NCBI RefSeq assembly: GCF_018916875.1
Contig: NZ_JAHLNO010000012.1
Coordinates: forward strand, 1-61,746
Source: Virgibacillus proomii
GTDB lineage: Bacteria; Bacillota; Bacilli; Bacillales; Amphibacillaceae
Length of the DNA: 61,746 nt
Direction: 5' to 3'
Under the pieces are notes generated by a model that worked only from the letters and a program-made list of their open reading frames with translations, did not search any database and had not been told where the DNA came from. This document shows, in pieces, positions 33,250 to 40,732 of this stretch; position 1 is the first letter of the stretch; each line of letters starts with the position of its first letter. The position numbers and the translations under genes were made by a program.

Positions 33250-35216
33250 CGGAACGTTTCTTAATCGACGACCAAGGACGTACTAATAAACGTTTAAAAC
33301 CGTTACATATATCTCCTACAATACGGAGAGAAATGCATGGAAATGAGCCGAGAGTCGTAGAACCTGTCGGATGGCAATTGGCGGAGGATTACGACGAATA
33401 TAAGACGAAAGGAGAACGATTATTGTCGAAAACTATCCCGTTTACTTACGTATCTTTATTCAGCGGTATAGGCGGATTCGAGCAGGCGTTAAATAAACTC
33501 GGAGGAACTTGCGTACTAGCTTCCGAGATTGATAAATTTGCGAATCAAGCTTATGAGGTATTATACGGTCACAAAACGGTAGGAGATATAACAAAAGTGT
33601 TGGCAAAAGATGTTCCTGATCATGATGTATTGGTCGGGGGATTTCCTTGCCAAGCGTTTAGTGTTGCTGGCAAACGTGGAGGATTTGACGATGCAAGAGG
33701 GACATTATTTTTTGAAATGGCACGAATAGCTGACGAAAAGAAACCGAAAATAGTCCTCGCAGAAAACGTAAAAGGATTAGTCGGACACGATAAAGGTAAG
33801 ACGTTTGATACGATTATTAAAACGCTCAATGACATCGGATATCGTGTAGACTTCAACGTATTAAACTCTAAATATTTCGGAGTGCCGCAGAATAGAGAGC
33901 GGATTTTTCTCGTAGGTATTCGAGAGGATTTAATCGAGAATGAACCGTGGACTGACGTTAAAGGAACGACTGTTGTTCCGAAAGGAAAGCGAAGGATTAG
34001 CGGTTATGAAGATGTAAAGACATTTAATTTTGATTGGCCCACGCAGACGGAAGTTACGACTAGGTTACGGGACGTTTTAGAGCCAGAAGTCGACGAGAAG
34101 TATTATTTAAGCGAGGAAAAGACGGCAAAGTTGATTGCGCAGTTACACGTAAAATACCCGATAGATAGAGACGGAGAGGTGAGCGGAATTTGTACGGACT
34201 CCAATATTTCCCCTACCGTGGACGCAAGTTACGCAAAGGGTATGGGTCCGAGCGACATACCGTTAAATAGACATCGACGCACACACGTGGCAGAGCCACA
34301 AATGGTCGGGCACTGTGACATTAAAGGACATGACGCACTCCGCCGAGTCTACTCGGCGGAGGGTGTATCGCCAACCCTTACGACAATGGGTGGAGGACAT
34401 AGGCAGCCGAAGATTGCGGAAGCTACGGAAGTACGTCCAGTCCTCACGCCAGACCGTCTTAACAAGCGCCAAAACGGACGCAGGTTTAAGGACGACGGCG
34501 AAGAATCATTCACGCTTACGGCGCAAGACAGGCATGGGGTTGCTTTTTCGAGAGGGGAGTATCTTAGTGACAAGAAAAAGGAAAGAGACACCTTTGAAAT
34601 ACTGCGAAAGTTGCGGGAAGAAGCTGGAGAGGAAACGTTGGTCGAATGGGAATCTAGAATCGATGCTTCATTTCAAACGAAGGAAGTTTTGCGATGTGAT
34701 CTGCATGTCGGAGGGGTTTTCGGGGAGGCAGATTTCGAAAGACCCGAGTTGGACGACAGCGCACAAAAGAGCGAGAGACTTGAAGAATGCGGAGAAATGC
34801 GAGAAGTGTGGATCAACGAAGAATCTGGACGTACACCACAAAGACTCGAATTGGAAAAACAACTCGCTGGAAAACTTAGAAGTATTATGTCGTGGATGCC
34901 ACATTCGAACTCACAGGAAAAAGACTTGCAAAATTTGTGGGAATCCGCACAAGGGTCTAGGATATTGCAACAAACATTACATCAGATTCAAGAAGTATGG
35001 AGACCCGATGTACAAAAAGCGAGGTACAGAATAAGAAAACTCACACCGTTAGAAACATGGCGACTGCAAGGATTTCCAGACAAAGCGCACGAAGCAGTCA
35101 AGCAAGCAGGCATCAGCGACTCACAACGTTACAAAATGGCGGGGAATGCTGTCACGGTTAACGTAATTGAGGCGTTGGGTAAACGACTTATTTCGTACTT
35201 GCAAGCCGAAAAATAA
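33246..35216 (+). CDS. C5-cytosine DNA methyltransferase with overprinted HNH insertion
   Basis: The 656-aa ORF encodes a Dcm-type enzyme: SLFSGIGGFEQAL (motif I), GGFPCQAFSVAG (IV, catalytic Cys), LAENVKGL (VI), GVPQNRERIFLVGI (VIII), TPLETWRLQGFP (IX) and AGNAVTVNVIEAL (X). It should protect phage DNA. Between the target-recognition part and motif IX lie about 155 residues (about 440-595) unlike any methyltransferase. They are the readthrough, in this frame, of an HNH gene read in the +1 frame. The methyltransferase frame stays open throughout. Confidence 0.85.
   Translation: MTERFLIDDQGRTNKRLKPLHISPTIRREMHGNEPRVVEPVGWQLAEDYDEYKTKGERLLSKTIPFTYVSLFSGIGGFEQALNKLGGTCVLASEIDKFANQAYEVLYGHKTVGDITKVLAKDVPDHDVLVGGFPCQAFSVAGKRGGFDDARGTLFFEMARIADEKKPKIVLAENVKGLVGHDKGKTFDTIIKTLNDIGYRVDFNVLNSKYFGVPQNRERIFLVGIREDLIENEPWTDVKGTTVVPKGKRRISGYEDVKTFNFDWPTQTEVTTRLRDVLEPEVDEKYYLSEEKTAKLIAQLHVKYPIDRDGEVSGICTDSNISPTVDASYAKGMGPSDIPLNRHRRTHVAEPQMVGHCDIKGHDALRRVYSAEGVSPTLTTMGGGHRQPKIAEATEVRPVLTPDRLNKRQNGRRFKDDGEESFTLTAQDRHGVAFSRGEYLSDKKKERDTFEILRKLREEAGEETLVEWESRIDASFQTKEVLRCDLHVGGVFGEADFERPELDDSAQKSERLEECGEMREVWINEESGRTPQRLELEKQLAGKLRSIMSWMPHSNSQEKDLQNLWESAQGSRILQQTLHQIQEVWRPDVQKARYRIRKLTPLETWRLQGFPDKAHEAVKQAGISDSQRYKMAGNAVTVNVIEALGKRLISYLQAEK
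34338..34361. repeat. Perfect palindrome inside the methyltransferase gene
   Basis: CTCCGCCGAGT and ACTCGGCGGAG are 11-bp arms with a 2-bp spacer. It is much more GC-rich than its surroundings. Possible protein-binding site. Confidence 0.5.
34567..35034 (+). CDS. HNH endonuclease overprinting the methyltransferase
   Basis: The 155-aa ORF is in the +1 frame relative to the methyltransferase. GTG at 34567 with AGAGGGGAG 7 bp upstream. It has a Cys-rich N-terminus (YCESCGKKLERKR, FCDVICM), the HNH core CEKCGSTKNLDVHHKDSNWK ... NLEVLCRGCHIRTH (about residues 79-117) and a second Cys/His cluster (CKICGNPHKGLGYCNKHY). It looks like a free-standing homing endonuclease that landed in the variable region of the methyltransferase without breaking its frame. 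Confidence 0.85.
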   Translation: MTRKRKETPLKYCESCGKKLERKRWSNGNLESMLHFKRRKFCDVICMSEGFSGRQISKDPSWTTAHKRARDLKNAEKCEKCGSTKNLDVHHKDSNWKNNSLENLEVLCRGCHIRTHRKKTCKICGNPHKGLGYCNKHYIRFKKYGDPMYKKRGTE

Positions 35217-35586
35217 AGATATTACCGTCCGAGCTACCTCGATCATACGCAAACTCATATGGAGCATTTTCTGGCGAATACGCATACTCCTTCGCAAACC
35301 TGCGTGCCGACAAATAATAACGCTTATCTACAACGTATTGGGCTGTACTTGCATGGACGTCGGCGTTGATTAAGTGTGCGCTAGGTTTGACGATGGCTAG
35401 GGCACGTTCAGCCGGATTATATGCGATGGATAAACGATGGTATGGCTTAATATCGAGTAGCTTGCGGGTAGTTGCGTTTAGGTAAAAACGGCGTTGCTTA
35501 TCCAGCGTAATAAATGGCGCTCCGTCGGAAGGGACGAATTCAAATCCGGATAGCAAGTCGGTAGCAGCTTCAATAGCTTCGGACAT
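35188..35586 (-). CDS. AbrB-like regulatory protein
   Basis: The 132-aa gene is read against its neighbours, with ACGGAGTG before ATG, and overlaps the end of the methyltransferase gene by 29 bp. The middle reads PFITLDKQRRFYLNATTRKL and continues AYNPAERALAIVKP, the swapped-hairpin pattern of AbrB/SpoVT-like DNA-binding domains. It is possibly a regulator of phage or host genes. A leftward gene within the rightward lytic block may be expressed in the lysogen. Confidence 0.6.
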   Translation of the reverse strand: MSEAIEAATDLLSGFEFVPSDGAPFITLDKQRRFYLNATTRKLLDIKPYHRLSIAYNPAERALAIVKPSAHLINADVHASTAQYVVDKRYYLSARRFAKEYAYSPENAPYEFAYDRGSSDGNIFIFRLASTK

Positions 35587-35670
35587 ATTAACACTCCGTT
35601 CAATTTAAGATAAATATATTTTAACGCACCAAAAACGATAAGTCAACGCAAAAGAAAGGGAGTCGGTATA

Positions 35671-37218
35671 TTGTTTAAAGATAATAAAGATTTTTATCCT
35701 ACACCAAAAGCGTTGTTTTATAAATTGATGAATGGTACTAGATATATAAGCGGTAGAATTTTAGAGCCGTCCGCCGGAAAAGGTGACTTGATTCGTTACA
35801 TAAAAGAATTAAACCGTAATGTAAAAATAGACGCAATAGAAAAGGACAGTCGATTATCAGGCTTACTAATGAGCGAAGGAATTAACGTCGTATGGGACGA
35901 CTTTCTCACATATGAAACGTATAAAGAATACGACCTTATCGTAATGAATCCGCCATTTAGTAACGGAGTAGATCACGTACTAAAAGCGCTAGAATTGGCG
36001 GAAGCGCAAATCAGTTCCTGCGAAATATACGCAATCTTGAACAAAGAAACGCTCGACAACGCTTATTCTAGTAAACGGCAAGAGTTATTACGCAAGCTAA
36101 ACGATTATGATGCCGAAATTAGATACGTAAAGGACGCTTTTACTTCCGCCGAACGAAAAACGGACGTAGAGATTGCATTAATTAACGTTGTAATCGTAAA
36201 TAAAGGCGAAGGTAAGTCGATATATGATAGTATTCCGTTTATTAAGCGGAGCGAGAACGAGCCTAACGAGTTGGAAACGGCACTATCTACATATGTTAAA
36301 AGTAACGAAGTCCGGGCGAAAATTAACGATATAGAACGGTTGGTGCTTGAGTACGAAAAGGCGTGCGAGGTTGCTAAAACGGCGTTCAAGGTTATGCGTA
36401 ATAAGTCCTCTCTGTTTAGTTATTTTGGTAAAGTAAACAAGAAAGACGGGGAAATTGGTTCTCCTTTTACATATGTGACTAAAAAAGGATATACCGCAGA
36501 GGATTTAAACAATGAACTAGACAGTTTAAGGCGGATTTATTGGGAATTAATTTTAGATACAGGCGAATTTAAAGCTTTATTAACAAACGAGTCAAGACAG
36601 AAGTTAAATCGCCAATTAGAAGCAGCAAACGAAATGGAGATAAATATAACAAACATTAAAACGTTGTTAACTGCTCTAGGCGCAAACCGAGAAGAAATGT
36701 TAATCGACTCTATTATTTCAATATTTAAGCGTATTACGAGATACCACATGAACCAATATTCGACTAATATTCACTACTACGACGGCTGGAAAACAAACAA
36801 CGCCTACAAAATCAACAAAAAGATCATCATTCCGATACAACGAGGCGGTTTTGACGAGTGGGATTATCGAGAGGATTTCAGCTTATTGTGTTTGGACGTC
36901 AGGGAGTTTATCGAGGACATAGTAAAGGCATTCCAGTTAATCGACCATTCCGTGTCAAACGAATTTACTTACGTAGCTAGAGGAGAGTTTGAAAACGACT
37001 TACTGCGGTTTAAAATGTTTAACAACGGTAATATCCACGTTTGGTTTAATCGTCTTGACTTGCTAAACAAGCTTAATTACATATGCGGCAGTCACCTCGC
37101 TTGGATTCCGTCCGATGACGAAGTAAAAACGAACAAAAAGGCGCGGGAGTTTGTCGTTAAGGAGTTCGGTGACGGCGTTTTGTCGAGCGGGCTTATCGTT
37201 GGCGGAGGTGTTGCGTAG
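35671..37218 (+). CDS. N6-adenine methyltransferase with DUF4942-like C-terminus
   Basis: The 515-aa product starts at TTG behind AAAGGGAG. The N-terminal methyltransferase part has GRILEPSAGKGDLI (SAM binding) and DLIVMNPPFSNG (catalytic NPPF, adenine type). The C-terminal ~150 residues (HYYDGWKTNNAYKINKKIII, then GNIHVWFNRLDLLNKLN) resemble DUF4942. It is the third DNA methyltransferase of this phage. The last base of its stop codon is the first base of the next gene. Confidence 0.85.
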   Translation: MFKDNKDFYPTPKALFYKLMNGTRYISGRILEPSAGKGDLIRYIKELNRNVKIDAIEKDSRLSGLLMSEGINVVWDDFLTYETYKEYDLIVMNPPFSNGVDHVLKALELAEAQISSCEIYAILNKETLDNAYSSKRQELLRKLNDYDAEIRYVKDAFTSAERKTDVEIALINVVIVNKGEGKSIYDSIPFIKRSENEPNELETALSTYVKSNEVRAKINDIERLVLEYEKACEVAKTAFKVMRNKSSLFSYFGKVNKKDGEIGSPFTYVTKKGYTAEDLNNELDSLRRIYWELILDTGEFKALLTNESRQKLNRQLEAANEMEINITNIKTLLTALGANREEMLIDSIISIFKRITRYHMNQYSTNIHYYDGWKTNNAYKINKKIIIPIQRGGFDEWDYREDFSLLCLDVREFIEDIVKAFQLIDHSVSNEFTYVARGEFENDLLRFKMFNNGNIHVWFNRLDLLNKLNYICGSHLAWIPSDDEVKTNKKAREFVVKEFGDGVLSSGLIVGGGVA

Positions 37219-37868
37219 TGGGAATGACGTACAAAGAACGCCTACAAGACGACTACAACCGCCTATGCACGCAAGTAAGAGCCGGAGAACTCCCGCAACC
37301 TGCCCGTAACCAAGCGATAGACGAGACTGTTAGCGCCTACGTCCTAGCGCAGGATGCGGAGTTTGAGCGGAAGGGAGACCGAGCTCCAATTGCGTTTAGG
37401 GATGCGAACATGCTCGATCGATTCGCAAATTTAATCCTACACGAAGATTTAACGTGGAGTCATCCGGATAAAATGAGTATCGTAGAGTATCCGGTAATGA
37501 GCGACGCTCAGGAACGGAGGAGAGCCGAAAAGGCAACGTTACATAGCGAACTAGAATATAAAGACCGGCAGGCAAACGGTAGGGTTAAGCGAAGTTATAC
37601 CGACAACCAAGGCGGAATGCGTGTAAGTAATAATCGGATACCGTTTCCGGTGGCTGACGATGTTTACGAGAGGGAATCCGTAGGAATGGACGTGCTTACG
37701 TTGTTGGATAACGCAGGATTGACGACTAGGCAACGGGAAGCGGTCGAGCTAGTTTATTTCGAGGGATTGACGCAGGAGCAGGCGGCTGAGCGGATGGGAC
37801 TAAGCCATAAACGTATAGTCGGTATTTACATAGAGCATGCGTTAATGAAAATAAAGAAAATTGCATAA
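37218..37868 (+). CDS. Sigma-like late transcription regulator
   Basis: The 216-aa product starts at GTG (or ATG at 37224). The last ~60 residues (GLTTRQREAVELVYFEGLTQ, then EQAAERMGLSHKRIVGI) form a sigma-70 region 4-type helix-turn-helix. Proteins of this type (ArpU-like or sigma-like) commonly switch on late genes in Firmicutes phages. It ends the rightward middle operon, just before a terminator. Confidence 0.7.
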   Translation: MGMTYKERLQDDYNRLCTQVRAGELPQPARNQAIDETVSAYVLAQDAEFERKGDRAPIAFRDANMLDRFANLILHEDLTWSHPDKMSIVEYPVMSDAQERRRAEKATLHSELEYKDRQANGRVKRSYTDNQGGMRVSNNRIPFPVADDVYERESVGMDVLTLLDNAGLTTRQREAVELVYFEGLTQEQAAERMGLSHKRIVGIYIEHALMKIKKIA

Positions 37869-37874
37869 AAATAC

Positions 37875-37905
37875 GCCTACTCCTTTAGTGGGGTAGGCTT
37901 TATTT
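37875..37905 (+). terminator. Terminator closing the middle operon
   Basis: GCCTAC (37875-37880) pairs with GTAGGC (37893-37898), with inner pairs, followed by TTTATTTG. Confidence 0.8.
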
Positions 37906-37913
37906 GCGTGTTA

Positions 37914-38012
37914 TTAGTCATCTTTATGCATAGTCAATACTTTAAAGTCATATCCAATATACTCAATGTCCTCTTTAGATATTATTTTCCCTTCTTCCGG
38001 GCGGCCTTTAGC
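37914..38012 (-). pseudogene. C-terminal fragment of an unknown gene
   Basis: On the minus strand an open stretch without a start reads GRPEEGKIISKEDIEYIGYD and continues to MHKDD and stop (37914-37916). It looks like the coding tail of a lost gene. It meets the next fragment near 38010, probably a recombination junction. Confidence 0.35.
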
Positions 38013-38350
38013 CCGAAAAGGCTGTTATCGAGGAAACTCCTATTGAATTTGAAAAAGCGGATGCGGTAGAAAAAAGAAGCTTGCGGGGATTAACCATTGG
38101 AATAATTGGCGGAAACCGATCTGAACAGGCTGAGCAAATAACAGAGTGTGATATATTAACTTATGGAGGTACTGACCAAGGTCGTGAGTTTGATGCTTTG
38201 TTAAACGAGTCTGATGAGTTGGTTATATTAACCAAATTTGTCTCGCATGCGGCGATGTGGAAAGCCAAAGCACACGCCATTACAGAGGGAAAGCCTATAC
38301 ATTATACTAAATCAATTAACATACATCGTATCTTAGATGAGATAAAATAA
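38012..38350 (+). pseudogene. DUF2325 protein fragment, 5' end missing
   Basis: The frame opens right after an in-frame TAG (38009) with no RBS or ATG/GTG; the first possible start (TTG 38081) has no Shine-Dalgarno. The translation (TIGIIGGNRSEQAEQITECD, then LTKFVSHAAMWKAKAHA) is the C-terminal DUF2325 domain of Firmicutes proteins that are normally longer. It is therefore probably a relic of a larger gene, closed by the terminator at 38351. Confidence 0.65.
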
Positions 38351-38380
38351 TTAAAGCCCGGCTTAGCAGGCTTTAATTAT
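38351..38380. terminator. Bidirectional terminator
   Basis: TTAAAGCC (38351-38358) pairs with GGCTTTAA (38369-38376), with A-rich sequence to the left and TTATTTT to the right. It can end both the DUF2325 fragment and the leftward operon at 38419-39618. Confidence 0.7.
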
Positions 38381-38418
38381 TTTAAACAACTTCTTAGTTA
38401 GTCACTACCTGGATTCAA

Positions 38419-38733
38419 TTAATTACTAAGTGCTTTTTGCTCGCTATAATAAGCATGTAAGTATTGTGGACTAAGTTCTTGATTATTAAATTCCGATTCG
38501 TCCATATCTGCCAAAATTTCTTGGAATTTATTTAGCAGTTCCATTTCTCTTGCTTGAAACTTAGGGGCATATTCCATAATTTCGGCGTGAATCCTTTCGA
38601 AGGAGTAGGCTGGCTTTTTACTAAAACGCGCCATATGCTTTTGCGCTATAGTTGGTTTACCGCCCTCAAATACTCTACCGCTAATTACGTTGGCGATTGC
38701 CAACAACTTGCCAAACTTTTGATCTCTATTCAT
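38419..38733 (-). CDS. Cas8c/Csd1 C-terminal (Cas11c)-like small protein
   Basis: The 104-aa last gene of the leftward operon has AGGAGG 7 bp before ATG. Its full length follows the C-terminal pattern of type I-C Cas8c (Csd1) as I remember it. FGKLLAIANVISGRVFEGG matches the LGRLFAVLE segment. KPTIAQKHMARFSKKPAYSF matches the NATIxDRYFxSASxxP segment. SPQYLHAYYSEQKAL matches the FxLGYYHQRQAL end. In type I-C systems this region is also made alone as the small subunit Cas11. A lone copy in a phage could mimic Cas11 and block Cascade assembly. No cas genes are nearby. Identification is by pattern only. Confidence 0.5.
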   Translation of the reverse strand: MNRDQKFGKLLAIANVISGRVFEGGKPTIAQKHMARFSKKPAYSFERIHAEIMEYAPKFQAREMELLNKFQEILADMDESEFNNQELSPQYLHAYYSEQKALSN

Positions 38734-38747
38734 TTTAAATCCTCCTA

Positions 38748-38972
38748 TTATAATGTAACTGAATACTGCATGTCCGACGTATCTATCCGTAATGGTTGCT
38801 CTTTGTTTATGTCGGTTGGGGAATAAAGCGTTATGTATATGTCATACTGGGTAGCAAATAAAACCATTTCGTGACCTTTAGGGATGATAATGTCTTCATC
38901 TTTTCCATAACCTAACAGCTTCGTTGCTTTAACGTCTTTTGTAAATTTGATACTTTGATACATCTTTTCCAT
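38748..38972 (-). CDS. Small hypothetical protein of the leftward operon
   Basis: The 74-aa product has AGGAGG before ATG. Beta-rich (KATKLLGYGKDEDIIIPKGH, LYSPTDINKEQPLRIDTSD). It is the first gene downstream of the consensus promoter at 39023-39051. No family is recognised; candidate anti-defence protein by position. Confidence 0.6.
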   Translation of the reverse strand: MEKMYQSIKFTKDVKATKLLGYGKDEDIIIPKGHEMVLFATQYDIYITLYSPTDINKEQPLRIDTSDMQYSVTL

Positions 38973-39022
38973 TTTTGTTTCCTCCTAAGATTTTTTATAT
39001 GTCGTCCCCTGTTGTTAATACT

Positions 39023-39051
39023 AATATACCATTAACGTAACGACATGTCAA
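39023..39051 (-). promoter_or_regulatory. Leftward promoter B with shared operator
   Basis: On the minus strand TTGACA and TATATT are 17 bp apart. The spacer TGTCGTTACGTTAATGG is nearly the same as in promoter A (TGTCGTTACATTAAGGT). Confidence 0.8.
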
Positions 39052-39057
39052 TACATT

Positions 39058-39204
39058 TTAAGAATCTTTTTTATGTTTTTCTACGTATTCAGAAATCCAT
39101 CTGCGTACTAGCGCGGAAGGGTTTTGAACGTTTTCCTCAGCGGTTTTTTTGAATTGTTCTCTTAACTCTTCTTCGATTCTGATATTGAAATTTACTTTCT
39201 TCAT
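39058..39204 (-). CDS. Ribbon-helix-helix regulator, 48 aa
   Basis: ATG behind TTTGGAGG on the minus strand. MKKVNFNIRIEEELREQFKK is a classic ribbon (VNFNIRI) and first helix of an Arc/MetJ-type repressor; the second helix is SALVRRWISEYVEKH. It is the natural candidate to bind the operator shared by promoters A and B. Small repressors of this kind accompany anti-CRISPR genes (Aca proteins) and toxin-antitoxin pairs. Confidence 0.8.
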   Translation of the reverse strand: MKKVNFNIRIEEELREQFKKTAEENVQNPSALVRRWISEYVEKHKKDS

Positions 39205-39273
39205 AAACTAATCCTCCAAATATGGTTTGTGTTATTTTTTCCTCAGTCTGTTTCCATGCTTGGATAGCAGAAC

Positions 39274-39618
39274 TTAAATACATACGGATTTTGGTACCCA
39301 GAAAGTTTCGGACGAAAGAAACTTATTCCCTTTTTCGAAAATGTGCATTTCTACAAGGTGTGCTTTTTTAGTTGATCTTTTAATATATAGAGGGGATTCG
39401 TTATTCTGTTGAACCATGCTTTCATGTCCCCAAGTTTTTCGTATAAACCATAGGTCAAAACTAAGGATGTCACCGCCTTTTTTAGCCAAAAGTTCTTTAT
39501 GCATTCTCCAAGCTATTCTCATCGCTTCGGCGATGTAATCAGTCGCTTTACCTCCGAAACGTTTTACTCCTTTACGTGCTAACATCCATGCATTTTGCAT
39601 CACCACTTTGTTTGTCAT
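39274..39618 (-). CDS. Hypothetical protein, first gene of the leftward operon
   Basis: The 114-aa product has GGGAGG before ATG, directly behind promoter A. The N-terminal half is helical (AWMLARKGVKRFGGKATDYI, then AEAMRIAWRMHKELLAKKGG); the rest is mixed. It recalls small helical proteins found in Firmicutes mobile elements, but I cannot name it. Confidence 0.6.
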   Translation of the reverse strand: MTNKVVMQNAWMLARKGVKRFGGKATDYIAEAMRIAWRMHKELLAKKGGDILSFDLWFIRKTWGHESMVQQNNESPLYIKRSTKKAHLVEMHIFEKGNKFLSSETFWVPKSVCI

Positions 39619-39651
39619 TTTGATTTCCTCCCGTTTGTTTATCTTAATTAC

Positions 39652-39680
39652 ATTATAACCTTAATGTAACGACAAGTCAA
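39652..39680 (-). promoter_or_regulatory. Leftward promoter A with shared operator
   Basis: On the minus strand TTGACT and TATAAT are 17 bp apart, about 30 bp before the gene starting at 39618. TTACATTA and its inverse TAATGTAA flank the -10 region as a palindrome. Confidence 0.8.
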
Positions 39681-39857
39681 TACATAAAACGAAACTTTTT
39701 TAACTTATTTTTGCTCACTTTTTCCCGTTTAGTTGTCTATATAAACGCCAGAAAAACGAATATATAACGAGGAAACGCCGTACAGACTTAATGTTTTACC
39801 TGTGTGGCTTTTCTATTGCTTAAAATAGCAAAAGTACATCGAAAAGGGGACGATTAC

Positions 39858-40280
39858 ATGACTGACAAGGCGGCTGATACAGCGCGCGAAGTAACGGCGG
39901 AAAATTGGGGCAAGCACATCGACATTGACGAAACACTAACCGGACTAAAGGCGGTACAACGCGAAGCACGTAAAGCAACGCAGGCTTTGCGTGAGTTGCA
40001 GGAGGAGCAGGAACAAACGGACAGTATGAAAATAGATTTCGACAGCCTTAAGGACGCGCTAAAGTCATACGTAGAAACGCAAAACAAATACGGAGGTTAT
40101 CACGACATTAGCTTCGACGAAGTATTCGAGATATTAAGCGGATATAACGACGGTAATTGGCGTATTAGTGATCGCATTATACACGCGACAACAAAGACGG
40201 CTGAAAACGGGGAATTAACGTACGGTGACGATCAATTCGTGATTGTACGGTTTACTAATCGCGGAGGTGAGGCGGACTAA
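39858..40280 (+). CDS. Hypothetical phage protein
   Basis: ATG at 39858 behind AAAAGGGGACG is chosen over an upstream ATG at 39804. The 140-aa product has a helical charged N-terminal half (LKAVQREARKATQALRELQE) and a C-terminal YGDDQFVIVRFTNRGG. No family known. It restarts rightward transcription after the leftward operon. Confidence 0.6.
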   Translation: MTDKAADTAREVTAENWGKHIDIDETLTGLKAVQREARKATQALRELQEEQEQTDSMKIDFDSLKDALKSYVETQNKYGGYHDISFDEVFEILSGYNDGNWRISDRIIHATTKTAENGELTYGDDQFVIVRFTNRGGEAD

Positions 40281-40432
40281 TGGGCGAATTAATTACGTTG
40301 GAAAAGGCATCGGAGATATTGCTTAATAAGCTTAATAAAGGCGCGATACCCAGCGACAAGTGGGAGCATTTACAGTGGAAAATTTACGAGTGGGGTTGTA
40401 AAGCGGAATTAAAAGGCATTCCGAGCGACTAA
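40280..40432 (+). CDS. Small hypothetical protein, 50 aa
   Basis: ATG overlaps the preceding stop as TAATG; GGAGGTGAGG lies upstream. Helical (LEKASEILLNKLNKG). No family known. Confidence 0.5.
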   Translation: MGELITLEKASEILLNKLNKGAIPSDKWEHLQWKIYEWGCKAELKGIPSD

Positions 40433-40485
40433 AGGGTTAAACTGCACCTATTGGAATAACTAGTCAACTAAAGGAGCGTATGTAA

Positions 40486-40683
40486 ATGGAAAAGTATTTT
40501 TACTGTTATTCAACAACGCTAATGCACTTCTTGAAAGCAAGTGGATTTAAATACGAATATAAGACGTCCCACAATCGTACAGGAAAGCGTATGTGGGTCT
40601 TTTTGCGTACAGACAACTTAAAGCGTGCGCTGGACGAATACGATGCTAGAAAGGCGCAGGCAAAGTCACAAGGGCGTATCTAA
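40486..40683 (+). CDS. DUF5659-like small protein
   Basis: The 65-aa product has AAAGGAGCG before ATG. FYCYSTTLMHFLKASGFKYE, then WVFLRTDNLKRALDEYDARK, resembles the DUF5659 pattern (a small alpha/beta fold ending in an acidic helix). Role unknown. Confidence 0.55.
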   Translation: MEKYFYCYSTTLMHFLKASGFKYEYKTSHNRTGKRMWVFLRTDNLKRALDEYDARKAQAKSQGRI

Positions 40684-40732
40684 GTCGCAAATTAGTTAAC
40701 GGAAATTAATCTAGTAAACGGAGGAATTAATT

